Assembly: GCA_016712035.1 (NCBI GenBank) | Contig: JADJRT010000023.1 | Coordinates: 1 to 51,999, forward strand | DNA length: 51,999 nucleotides | DNA from: Flammeovirgaceae bacterium | GTDB taxonomy: Bacteria; Bacteroidota; Bacteroidia; Cytophagales; Cyclobacteriaceae | Reading direction: 5' to 3' | In this document: positions 7,690 through 17,275 of the stretch, in pieces | Numbering within the stretch: the stretch's first letter is position 1 | Layout of the letters: every line of letters starts with the position of its first letter | Translations under genes and position numbers: made by a program | The notes under the pieces: generated by a model | What the model was told of the DNA's origin: nothing | Seen by the model: the letters and a program-made list of their open reading frames with translations, nothing else | Database searches by the model: none

Positions 7690-10128
7690 GTGGGTAAACC
7701 TATAAAACTTTTTACATTATTATTTCTGGCGTGGCTCGTCAGTGGTTGTTTGGGAACTCGCTATCTCCAAGAAAATCAAAAGTTACTATATCGCCAAACG
7801 CTGGAGGCCCCCAAAGGATTTAGCAAAGAGGGGCTTTCGGATTTATATGTTAAAAAAGTTAATCGAAAGCTTTTCGGATTACCGATCAATTCTCTGGTCT
7901 GGATGCATCAGGAAGGAAAGAAAAGATATACTCAACAAAAGTTTATTGATAAAAAGGTAAAAGTTGAAGAAAAATTCGATCGAAAAATTGCAGCCACTAA
8001 AAATCAAAAGAAATCAACATCGCTGCAGTATCGAAAGCAAGAAAAGATCGCCACGCTGGATGGTAAAATCGAAAATGGAAATCTCTTCATGCAATGGGGT
8101 GAACCTGTGGCTGTTTTCGATAGTGCCAGTCTGGATGCTACCCAGGAAAAAATGTCCGACTACCTTTTCAATCGTGGATACTTTCACAATTCTATAAGCT
8201 ATCGTACCAAAGAGTTCAAAAAAAGAATAGGTGTTGTTTACGAAATTAAACCAGGCCGGCCTTCCCTTTATGATACTATCTTTTTTCAAATAGAGGATAG
8301 AAAAATTGATTCCATTGTTCAAAGTACCCAATCAGCCAGTCTGATTAAATTGAATGATCGCTATGATCAGGATAAACTTAACAAGGAACGAGAACGCCTT
8401 GATCTGCAAATGAAGGACCTCGGGTATTTTGATTTTACCCGCCAATATATTGAGTTTTCCGTTGATACCGCCTACGGAGGTGGCTACCAGATTGCCTTGC
8501 AGGTTGGTATAAAAAATCCACCACGCAGAGATTCTCATAAGATATTTCATATTGATTCTATTTCCTTTACAACCGATGCAGCTGTAAATTCTACCGATAC
8601 GCTGAAGCGGCAGTCTGTTGAGAAATATAATATAACATTCAACTATTTTAAAAGCGAATACAGTAAAAAACTGTTAGCGCAACGGGTCTTTATTAAACAA
8701 GACAGCTTATACAGCAGAACCAATTCGTTTGATACGCAGCGGCAACTTGCCAACCTGGATATTTTTAAATTCATAAACATGAATTATGATTCCTCCGATG
8801 GAAAATTTATAGCGAATGTTTTTTGTAGTCCGCTTAATAAGTATTCGTGGTCGAATGAAGCCGGGCTAACCATGACGCAGGGATACCCAGGTCCCTACAT
8901 TAGTACCAATTTAAAAAAGAGAAATGTGTTTGGTGGCATGGAAATATTGGAATTCGGGGGGCGGTTTGGTTTTGAAGGGGTTGCTTCGGCCACCGATCCC
9001 AATAATGTTTACGCCAGTACCGAGGCATCTGTTAATGGAAGTATTACGTTTCCTCAGTTTCTTTTACCATTGACCGAGAAAGCTCAATTTCGTTTCGCGC
9101 AATACAATCCACGAACCCGACTGTTAGCCGGGTTCACGTATACCGACCGTCCGGAATATACCCGATCAATCAGCACGGTATCGGATACCTATACCTGGCA
9201 AAATAAAAAACGTGCTCAATATTCCTTTACGCTTATCAACCTTAACGTTATTCAGTCTACCTTAACTAGTGCGTTTGATTCGTTGCTTACAGACCTTCAG
9301 GTGAACGATGGGAACAACCTAAAGAACTCATTTAATCCATCCTTTGTAAGTAGTATGATTTTGGGAATCACGTGGAATCCGGTTAACTATGGTAATACAG
9401 AAAGGAGTTCGCACTTATTACGAATGCAAGTAGAGTCGGGTGGAACATTATTCAACTTTGCGGAGCCGGGCTATATCGTTGATCGCGGACTTGAATTATA
9501 CCAATACGTTCGATTGAGTTTGGATGGTAGGCGAAATCAAGTAATCGATAAGAACACCATGCTTTCGTACCGTTTTAATGGCGGGGTAGGTTATGCGTAT
9601 AGTGAGAATGAAGTTTTACCTTATGAGAAATACTTTTTTGCCGGTGGTAGCAATAGTATCCGCGCCTGGTTGCCACGAAGATTAGGCCTTGGTAGTGTGC
9701 CTCCGAATCTGAGCGAAGATCCGACTAAAGATGGTCTATTTGACTATAGTTTTGAGAAGCCAGGTGATATTTTATTGGAGGGAAGCGTTGAGCTTAGAAA
9801 AAAATTATTTGGCTTTGTTAATGGCGCCATTTTTCTGGATGTAGGAAACGTTTGGTCCTTTACTGAAATCCAAACATCAGAAGCCGGTGATAACAAAGCT
9901 TCCTGGAAAGGAAACTCAAAACTCAGCAAAACTTTTTATAGAGATTTGGCGGTGGGTACGGGATTTGGTTTGCGCTTCGATTTTTCTTTTTTGTTGCTAC
10001 GCCTGGATGTAGGTATGAAAGTAGTTGATCCTGGGCGCGAATCCGGGGATCGGTTTGTATTGGATAAAGTGAGATTCTTTAAACCATTCGGCACCGAAAA
10101 AGAGCCTGTAATTTTAATGTGGGTATAG
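7690..10128 (+). CDS. Omp85/TamA-like outer-membrane lipoprotein
   Basis: The product of about 812 residues starts with a lipoprotein signal (KLFTLLFLAWLVSGC) whose Cys is residue 20 from GTG 7690, or 24 from the alternative TTG start at 7678. The middle contains POTRA-like modules (YLFNRGYFHNSISYRTKEF; LDLQMKDLGYFDFTRQYIEF). The C-terminal half is a 16-strand-type barrel with the Omp85 lid motif in the form FFAGGSNSIRAWLPRRLG, followed by LEGSVELRKKLFGFVNGAIFLD and a last strand with GTGFGLRFDFSFLLLRLDVG. This is the BamA/TamA superfamily; Bacteroidota have several such lipidated members and the exact substrate is unknown. GTG 7690 avoids overlap with the divergent ATG at 7687, so I prefer it. 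Confidence 0.85.
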   Translation: MGKPIKLFTLLFLAWLVSGCLGTRYLQENQKLLYRQTLEAPKGFSKEGLSDLYVKKVNRKLFGLPINSLVWMHQEGKKRYTQQKFIDKKVKVEEKFDRKIAATKNQKKSTSLQYRKQEKIATLDGKIENGNLFMQWGEPVAVFDSASLDATQEKMSDYLFNRGYFHNSISYRTKEFKKRIGVVYEIKPGRPSLYDTIFFQIEDRKIDSIVQSTQSASLIKLNDRYDQDKLNKERERLDLQMKDLGYFDFTRQYIEFSVDTAYGGGYQIALQVGIKNPPRRDSHKIFHIDSISFTTDAAVNSTDTLKRQSVEKYNITFNYFKSEYSKKLLAQRVFIKQDSLYSRTNSFDTQRQLANLDIFKFINMNYDSSDGKFIANVFCSPLNKYSWSNEAGLTMTQGYPGPYISTNLKKRNVFGGMEILEFGGRFGFEGVASATDPNNVYASTEASVNGSITFPQFLLPLTEKAQFRFAQYNPRTRLLAGFTYTDRPEYTRSISTVSDTYTWQNKKRAQYSFTLINLNVIQSTLTSAFDSLLTDLQVNDGNNLKNSFNPSFVSSMILGITWNPVNYGNTERSSHLLRMQVESGGTLFNFAEPGYIVDRGLELYQYVRLSLDGRRNQVIDKNTMLSYRFNGGVGYAYSENEVLPYEKYFFAGGSNSIRAWLPRRLGLGSVPPNLSEDPTKDGLFDYSFEKPGDILLEGSVELRKKLFGFVNGAIFLDVGNVWSFTEIQTSEAGDNKASWKGNSKLSKTFYRDLAVGTGFGLRFDFSFLLLRLDVGMKVVDPGRESGDRFVLDKVRFFKPFGTEKEPVILMWV

Positions 10129-10433
10129 GGTATCCGTTCTAGAATACAACTATGCCCAATCCAGAGCGATTTATACGATGAGTCTTAATCGAATGATAAA
10201 TCATGGATACTGCTACACGCTTTAGATGATGAACCAAACGAGCGAAGGATTCCCTTAAAAAGCACCCTGAACAATGGGATCCTTCGCTGGTTTCGTTTAA
10301 ATAATAGAAAACGTTATTTGACTTTTACGACCTGCTATCATTCTACGAATAACGCTCTGGATTGACTCAGGATAAATTGCGTCAATGAAAGTTGCTTTGA
10401 TTGATGCTCGAAAAAATCTATTAAATTGAAAAA

Positions 10434-10738
10434 ATGCTTCCGCGGCTTACGTCTATATTCTCACTAACCGCCATCATACTGTTCTCTATGTAGGCATGAC
10501 TACAGACTTGCGAACACGGCTTTGGGAACATCAGCAAAAGATAAACCCTTCGAGCTTTTCAGCACGATATAATCTTTACAAGCCAGTCTATTATAAAGGT
10601 TTTGATTCTGAAGAGGAAGCCCGCGAACAGGAATTGTATATCAAAGGAAAATCGCGGAAGTGGAAGGAAGAACTCATTTGTGGCATGAATCGCGATTGGA
10701 ATGATTTTACTAATATCATCCTGAATATGAAGCCTTGA
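10434..10738 (+). CDS. Small GIY-YIG nuclease, N-terminus frame-shifted
   Basis: The sequence from 10445 reads AYVYILTNRHHTVLYVGMTT, a clear GIY-YIG start (here YVY...YVG). It continues with DLRTRLWEHQQKI carrying the conserved Arg, then YNLYKPVYYKGFDSEEEARE with the conserved Glu and ELYIKGKSRKWKEELI. The stop TGA is at 10736-10738. Only ATG 10496 is in frame and would cut off the catalytic YVY-YVG part. An ATG at 10434 is one base out of frame; one extra G in CGCGGC would give MLPRAYVYILTN. I therefore extend the gene to 10434. About 100 residues is normal for the stand-alone GIY-YIG proteins common in Bacteroidota, often misnamed excinuclease subunit C. It sits inside the first unit of the repeat array and its stop codon touches the linker repeat. 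Confidence 0.82.
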
Positions 10739-11591
10739 ATTGCAGTCGAAGGATCTCCCAAAAAAACCAAACCCAATCCAGAGCGATTTATAAGATGAGT
10801 GTTAAAGCAGAGTGATAAATCATGCATACTGCTACACGCTTTAGATGATGCACAAACGAGCGAAGGATCTCCTTAAAAAGCACCCTGAACAATGGGATCC
10901 TTCGCTGGTTTCGTTTAAATAATAAAAAACGTTATTTGAATTTTATGACCTGCTATCATTCTACGAATAACGCTCTGGATTGACTCGGAATGAATTGCAG
11001 TCGAAGGATCCCAAAAACCAAACCCAATCCAGAGCGATTTATAAAGGGAAAGCAGAGTGATAAATCATGCATACTGCTACACGGATTTGGATGATGCACA
11101 AACGAGCGAAGGATCTCCTTAAAAAGCACCCTGAACAATGGGATCCTTCGCTCGTTTCGTTTAAATAATAAAAAACGTTATTTGACTTTTACGACCTGCT
11201 ATCATTCTACGAATAACGCTCTGGATTGACTCGGAATGAATTGCAGTCGAAGGATCTCCCAAAAAAACCAAACCCAATCCAGAGCGATTTATAAGATGAG
11301 TGTTAAAGTAGAGTGATAAATCATGCATACTACTACACGGTTTAATGATGCACAAACGAGCGATCCTAAAGCACCCTGAACAATGGGATCCTTCGCTTTC
11401 GTTTAAATAATAAAAACGTTATTTGACTTTAGACCTGCTATCATTCTACGAATAACGCTCTGGATTGACTCGGATGAATTGCAGTCGAAGGATCCCAAAA
11501 AACCAAACCCAATCCAGAGCGATTTATAAGATGAGTCTAAGCGAGTGATAAATCATGCTACTGCTACACGCTTTAGATGATGAACCAAATG

Positions 11592-11639
11592 AGCGAAGGA
11601 TCCCCTTAAAAAGCACCCTGAACAATGGGATCCTTCGCT
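11592..11639. repeat. Representative central hairpin of the array unit
   Basis: In the fifth unit, AGCGAAGGATCCC (11592-11604) and GGGATCCTTCGCT (11627-11639) are perfect 13-bp inverted copies separated by 22 bases. The loop ends in CACCCTGAACAAT and is conserved among units. Flanking bases extend the pairing in some copies (CAAACGAG on the left, CTCGTTTCG on the right of the third unit). A similar stem is visible in most other units, for example 10241-10288, while some copies have lost several bases of the left arm. Confidence 0.85.
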
Positions 11640-13580
11640 GGTTTCGTTTAAATAATAAAAAACGTTATTTGAATTTTATGACCTGCTATCATTCTACGAA
11701 TAACGCTCTGGATTGACTCGGAATGAATTGCAGTCGAAGGATCAATAACCAACCTAAATCCAGAGGGACTTGGAAGAATGATAAATCATGGATACTGCTA
11801 CACGGCTTTAGATGATGAACCAAACGAGCGAAGGATCCCTTAAAAAGCACCCTGAACAATGGGATCCTTCGCTGTTCGTTTAAATAAAAACGTTATTTGA
11901 CTGACCTGCTATCATTCTACGAATAACGCTCTGGATTGACTCGGAATTGCAGTCGAAGGATCAAAACCAAACCCAATCCAGAGCGATTTATAAGAGTGTT
12001 AAGTAGAGTGATAAATCAGCATACTCTACACGGTTTAAACGATGCACAAACGAGCTCAAAAGCACCCTGAACAATGGGATCCTTCGCTGGTTTCGTTTAA
12101 ATAATAAAAACGTTATTTTGACTTTTACGACCTGCTATCATTCTACGAATAACGCTCTGGATTGACTCGGGATGAATTGCAGTCGAAGGATCCAATAACC
12201 AATCTAAATCCTGAGGGACTTGAGTGAAGAATGATAAATCATGGATACTGCTACACGGCTTTAGATGATGCACAAACGAGCGAAGGATCTCCTTAAAAAG
12301 CACCCTGAACAATGGGATCCTTCGCTGGTTTCGTTTAAATAATAGAAAACGTTATTTGACTTTTTTACGACCTGCTATCATTCTACGAATAACGCTCTGG
12401 ATTGACTCAGGATGAATTGCAGTCGAAGGATCTCCAAAAACCAAACCCAATCCAGAGCGATTTATAAGATGAGTGTTAAAGCAGAGTGATAAATCATGCA
12501 TACTACTACACGCTTTAGATCATGCAAACGAGCGAAGGATCCCTAAAAGCACCCTGAACAATGGGATCCTTCGCTGGTTTCGTTTAAATAATAGAAAACG
12601 TTATTTGACTTTTACGACCTGCTATCATTCTACGAATAACGCTCTGGATTGACCTCGGAATGAATTGCAGTCGAAGGATCTCCCAAAAAACCAAACCCAA
12701 TCCAGAGCGATTTATAAGATGAGTGTTAAAGCAGAGCGATAAATCATGCATACTGCTACACGCTTTAGATGATGAACCAAACGAGCGAAGGATCCCCTTA
12801 AAAGCACCCTGGACAATGGGATCCTTCGCTGGTTTCGTTTAAATAATAAAGAACGTTATTTGAATTTTACGACCTGCTATCATTCTACGAATAACGCTCT
12901 GGATTGACTCGGAATGAATTGCAGTCGAAGGATCTCCCAAAAAAACCAAACCCAATCCAGAGCGATTTATAAGATGAGTGTTAAAGTAGAGTGATAAATC
13001 ATGGATACTACTACACGGATTTGGATGATGCACAAACGAGCGAAGGATCCCCTTAAAAAGCACCCTGAACAATGGGATCCTTCGCTGGTTTCGTTTAAAT
13101 AATAAAAACGTTATTTGAATTTTATGACCTGCTATCATTCTACGAATAACCTCTGGATTGACTCGAAGAATGCAGAGGATCAACCACAGGGACCGAGATA
13201 ACGGGGCTACACGGTTTAGATGATGCACACGAGCAAGTCTAAAAGCACCCGCAGGGATCCTTCCTGGTTTGTTTAAAAAAAAAACGTTATTTGAATTTTA
13301 TGACCTGCTATCATTCTACGAATAACGCTCTGGATTGACTCGGAATGAATTGCAGTCAAAGGATCAATAACCAATCTAAATCCTGAGGGACTTGCAAGAA
13401 TGATAAATCATGGATACTGCTACACGCTTTAGATGATGCACAAACGAGCGAAGGATCCCCTTAAAAAGCACCCTGAACAATGGGATCCTTCGCTGGTTTC
13501 GTTTAAATAATAGAAAACGTTATTTGACTTTTACGACCTGCTATCATTCTACGAATAACGCTCTGGATTCCAGTTTTAAA

Positions 13581-15666
13581 TCAGTAGTTCAATAGCTTTT
13601 CAATTTCACTAGAAACTTTCTCCGCGTTGGGAAGCATCATCTTTTCAAGATCAACATTTAACGGAATAGCAGGCAAGTTTGTCGCGCCCAACGTCCAAAC
13701 CGGAGCATCCAAAACTTGAAAACATTCTTTTGAGATTCTTCCCGCCAGCGATTCAGCAAAGGAATTGAGTAGTGGTTCTTCCGTTAAAACAAATGCCCGT
13801 CCATGTACTTTTACTGAATTTGTAATCGCATCCCAATCAATGGGATTAAGTGTGCGAAGATCCAAAATTTCAATTTGTCCGGGAAACATTTTTGAAGCGG
13901 CTTTTGCCCAATAAACGCCCATGCCATAAGTGATGATGACAGCCGTTTCGCCAGTTTTTATTTTATCCGCGTCAGCAGTCTGTACAATTCGTGAAACCCC
14001 AAGCGGTATTGCGTACTCACCATCGGGCTCAGTTGTTTTGGCTTCCAACGTACCTGGCACCTTGCTCCAATACAACCCTTTATGCTCCAGCATAACCACA
14101 GGATTAGGATCGAGGAAAGCCGCTTTCATCAACCCCTTCATATCGGCTGCGTTGGATGGATACACAACTTTAATCCCGCGTATCGTTAACAAGGTCGATT
14201 CAATACTTCCCGAATGATAGGGCCCACCACCTCCATACGCTCCGATGGGGACCCGTATCAAGGATTGAATCGGAAACTTTCCTTTTGTGAGATAACAACT
14301 TTTTGATAACTCTTCAACGAGCTGATTCATTGCCGGCCAGATATAATCGGCAAATTGAATTTCAACAATTGGTTTGGCTCCTACGGTCGACATGCCCGCT
14401 GTTGATCCTACCAGATAAGCTTCCTGAATGGGTGTATTAAAAACTCTTTCATCCCCATATTTCTGTGCCAGCGTCGCCGCTTCGCGAAAGACACCGCCCA
14501 GCCGCTTACCTACATCTTGTCCAGAAAACAATGCCTCGGGATATTCTATTAAAATCTCATCAACCGCATGAAGGGCTGCATCAACCATTGAAATTTTTTC
14601 AGCTCCAACCGGTGATCGATTACCCGTCTCTTTTGTTATTGGTGTCGGAGCAAATTCGTGTGAATCAAAATCAAATGGATCGGGATCAGCGGAAGCTAAT
14701 GCCCGTTGATAATCTTTGTTACTTTCTTTAGAGCATTCTTTTCAACTCTCTTGAATTCATCTTCTGTAGCGCCCTGTTCCATCAAATGTTTTTTCAGCAT
14801 TTGAATCGGGTCTCGCTGCTGATGATCTTCCAGATCTTCGCCTCGGTACCATTCTTTACGAACACCGGAAGTATGGTGACCCAGCAAGGGACACGTTGCA
14901 TGAATTAAAATGGGTTGTCTGGTTGAACGCACATAGTTTATTCCCGCTTCAACAGCCTTAAAGGATTCAACAAAATCCGCTCCGTCTACCCTTCTTCTTT
15001 CAAGCCCTTTAAAGCCAGCCGCGTATTCATAGGCATCCATAGCGCGCATCTCACTACCGGTGGCCGAGATTCCCCAACCATTATCCTGAATCAAATATAG
15101 GATTGGCAATTTTTTGAGAACAGCCATTTGAAGAGCTTCGGCCACTTCGCCTTCCGTTATTGACCCATCACCCAACGAGCATAAGACAATTGGATTTTGC
15201 TCGCTCGCCATCAACTTTTGAGATTCCAGATAGGCAATGCCATGGGCCATACCCGTTGCCGGGATCGCTTGCATGCCCGTAGCGGAACTTTGATGGGAAT
15301 TACCGGAAACCCTTTTCGCCTTAGCGATGGATGCGCATAATAGGTGCGGCCACCAGAAAACGGATCATCTCGTTTCGCTAATAATTGTAACATCAACTCA
15401 AACGGCTCAAGCCCCATGGCCAACAGCATGGACTCGTCTCTATAGTAGGGTGTCACATAATCGTGTGCTGTAAGCTGTAATCCAGCAGCTAATTGAATAG
15501 CCTCATGGCCGCGCGAAGTACTGTGTACGTACTTACTGCAAATCTCTTTTTTTTCTTCGTAGAGCTCAGCTAAAGATTTCGAAACCTGCATCAACTCGTA
15601 GGCCCGCCACAGAAGTTGCTTATCGATAGATTTAATGCTCTCCTTTTGTTTTGTCAAAATTGTCAT
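13581..15666 (-). CDS. Fused alpha/beta 2-oxoacid dehydrogenase E1, frame-shifted twice
   Basis: On the - strand the order is E1-alpha then E1-beta in one chain of about 695 codons. The alpha half starts MTILTKQKESIKSI (ATG 15666) and contains STSRGHEAIQLAAG, YYRDES and the thiamine-diphosphate motif GDGSITEGEVAEAL...QDNGWGIS. The linker ALASADPDPFDFDSHEF leads into the beta half (FSGQDVGKRLGGVFREA, TPIQEA, VEIQFADYIWPAMNQL, IGAYGGGGPYHSGSIE, VVMLEHKGLYW). Fused E1 proteins of this kind are known in Bacteroidota and belong to branched-chain-type oxoacid dehydrogenase complexes. Two frame breaks are seen: near 15298 (a CCC run before HQSSATGMQAI) and near 14715 (before YQRALASADP). Protein similarity continues across both, so they are probably sequence errors. 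E2 and E3 genes are not in the window. Confidence 0.88.
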
Positions 15667-15899
15667 TTCAAACGATTGTACTCGGCCAAATATACCCATT
15701 TTAACCCCTTTAAAGAACACAAAAAGTGATTTCGCAACTCGTTGGCACCCGATAATAGATTAGAGAATCGAAATACTTTTAGAAACTGATTTTTTGATTA
15801 TCATTCTTGATAAAAATCATCACACTAACTGGATACTTGTCATGGTTTTTCCCTATCTCTTAGCAGTATCTTTATAGTATAAAATTAAAAAAGAGGGAT

Positions 15900-16349
15900 A
15901 TGAAACTGATGAAAAAATCCAATTTCCCATCTTTATTTAATGAAAGATGGATGACTGACTTCTTTGATACGGATCGTTTCTTCTTCGATAGTGATTTATT
16001 GAAGTCGAACACCGTGCCCATGCTGCCACCTGTAAACATTTCCGAACTGGAAAAAGAATTTGTGGTTGAAATGGCTGCTCCAGGAATGGATAAAAAAGAT
16101 TTTGTGATCGCGCTGGAAAATGGCATGCTGAATATCTCAGCTGAGCACAAAGTTGAAAACGAAGAAAAAGAGAAAGACTTTACTCGCAGAGAGTTTAATT
16201 ATCAGTCTTTCGCCCGTTCGTTTACTCTTCCTGAAAATGTAAGTGATGATAAAATAGTTGCCAACTATGATAACGGAATTCTAAAACTCCAACTGGGGAA
16301 AAAAGTTCTTACCAAAGTTCCGCCCAGAAAAGAAATAGCCGTTCATTGA
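15900..16349 (+). CDS. Hsp20/alpha-crystallin small heat shock protein
   Basis: The 149-residue protein has a short N-terminal arm (SLFNERWMTDFFDTDRFF) and an alpha-crystallin domain from about residue 45 (PPVNISELEKEFVVEMAAPG) to 138. It includes the typical FxRSFTLPE-like SFARSFTLPENVSDDKIVAN and the A-x-x-x-N-G-I-L box as NYDNGILKLQLGK. The C-terminal tail is short (PPRKEIAVH). It is an ATP-independent holdase expected in the cytoplasm. AGAGGG lies just upstream of the ATG. A strong terminator follows at 16461. It is divergent from the E1 gene. Confidence 0.93.
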   Translation: MKLMKKSNFPSLFNERWMTDFFDTDRFFFDSDLLKSNTVPMLPPVNISELEKEFVVEMAAPGMDKKDFVIALENGMLNISAEHKVENEEKEKDFTRREFNYQSFARSFTLPENVSDDKIVANYDNGILKLQLGKKVLTKVPPRKEIAVH

Positions 16350-16460
16350 AAGCAGAGAAAGTGTATTAGTAGCAACCAGACGAGACGTACGATCTTTGAG
16401 GCTCTAAAGAACCTACCTGTTATTACTTGACGTGCTGCTCTTACGATTGGTTGTATACGA

Positions 16461-16490
16461 GAAACCCCGGCAAGCCGGGGTTTCTATTTT
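16461..16490. terminator. Bidirectional intrinsic terminator between hsp20 and trpA
   Basis: GAAACCCCGGC (16461-16471) and GCCGGGGTTTC (16474-16484) form a perfect 11-bp stem with a two-base centre, followed by TATTTTAAT on the + strand. The hairpin lies between the convergent ends of hsp20 (+) and trpA (-, stop at 16499). It can therefore serve both, although the T-run is better on the + side. Confidence 0.88.
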
Positions 16491-16498
16491 AATCGTAC

Positions 16499-17274
16499 TT
16501 AAGTACGAAGGGCCAGTACAAATTTTTCAACATCAACCGATAAGTCCGTTGCGGATTTCAACGAAGTAATAAAAGAACTACCTATTATCGCACCTGCTGA
16601 ATACTCACAAGCCTGCTGGTAGGTCTTCTTATTAGAAATACCAAACCCTATCAAAAAAGGATTTTTTAGTTTCATAGTATCCAGTCTTTCAAAATAACTA
16701 CACTGCTCGGCACTAAATTCCTGTTTAGCGCCTGTAGTACTGGACGAGGACACGGCATAAATAAATCCTGAACTGAGCGTATCGATTTTTCGAATTCGTT
16801 TTTCTGAGGTAGTGGGAGAAATTAAAAAGGAAATGCTCAGGTTTAGCGATTCGCAAAGGCTCTTATAATGAAGTTCGTATTCTTCGAGTGGAAGATCAGG
16901 AAGAATAAGTCCGTCCACACCAACTTTCGCTGCATCCTTAAAAATTTCTCTATTCCGTATTGCATCACGGGATTAAGATAACCCATCAACACAACAGGTA
17001 TTTCTATTTTAGCTCGCAGTTCACTTACCTGCTGCAAAAGCAGCGCCACCGACATACCCTGATCTAAAGCAGCCTTATTGCTTTCCTGTATAGTAGGGCC
17101 ATCCGCGATGGGATCACTAAAGGGAATTCCAATTTCAATCATATCCACTCCCGCCCTCTTTAAATGTTCGGCTATCGCAATCGTATCCTGCCGTTTAGGG
17201 TATCCTGCTGTAAAGAATACGGAAAGAATATTTTTACGCTTCGACTCAAAAAGTTTTGTAATTCTATTTTTCAT
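16499..17274 (-). CDS. trpA: Tryptophan synthase alpha chain, frame-shifted
   Basis: TrpA cleaves indole-3-glycerol phosphate to indole for the beta chain. The N-terminal part from ATG 17274 reads MKNRITKLFESKRKNILSVF, then FFTAGYP, GVDMIEIGIPFSDPIADGPTIQ with the catalytic Glu and Asp region, and VVLMGYLNPVMQYG. Near 16930 the frame shifts (GIEKFLRMQRKLV versus the expected KDAAKVGVDGLILPDLP). The second part continues DGLILPDLPLEEYELHY, ISPTTSEKRI, FIYAVSSSSTTG, FLIGFGISN and AGAIIGSS to the stop at 16499. Total about 258 codons, normal for TrpA. It begins one base after the DUF1684 gene stops, so it is translationally coupled as the last trp operon gene. Confidence 0.93.
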
Positions 17275-17275
17275 T

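Larger units (their letters stand above)
10158..13569. repeat. Array of 13 imperfect ~245-bp units with nested inverted repeats
   Basis: Each unit runs from AATCCAGAGCG to its inverted copy CGCTCTGGATT, about 207 bp in a full copy, with a ~44-bp linker. Right ends (CGCTCTGGATT) lie at 10353, 10971, 11217, 11456, 11704, 11927, 12153, 12393, 12640, 12895, 13150 (one G missing), 13326 and 13559. The spacing is 223-255 bp except 618 bp for the first pair, which contains a GIY-YIG gene, and 176 bp for the degenerate copy ending at 13336. Inside each unit sit a hairpin AGCGAAGGATCCC/GGGATCCTTCGCT and a second inverted pair CGTTATT/AATAACG. Copies differ by many 1-10 base gaps. The array fills the space between the 3' ends of two convergent genes. 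Copy number may be affected by assembly. Confidence 0.95.

Noticed and set aside
10591..13228. Repeated - strand ORFs of 60-129 codons (MFRVLFKEILRSFVHH...) across the array
   Set aside because: They are the same repeat unit read in one frame. The unit length (about 245 bp) is not a multiple of three, copies carry many indels that break the frame, and the product has no domain or start signal.
10158..13569. CRISPR array
   Set aside because: Units are ~245 bp with no unique spacers of 30-40 bp and no cas genes nearby.
10139..13580. Phage or insertion sequence
   Set aside because: No transposase, integrase or phage gene is present; the only protein-coding gene is the GIY-YIG nuclease.
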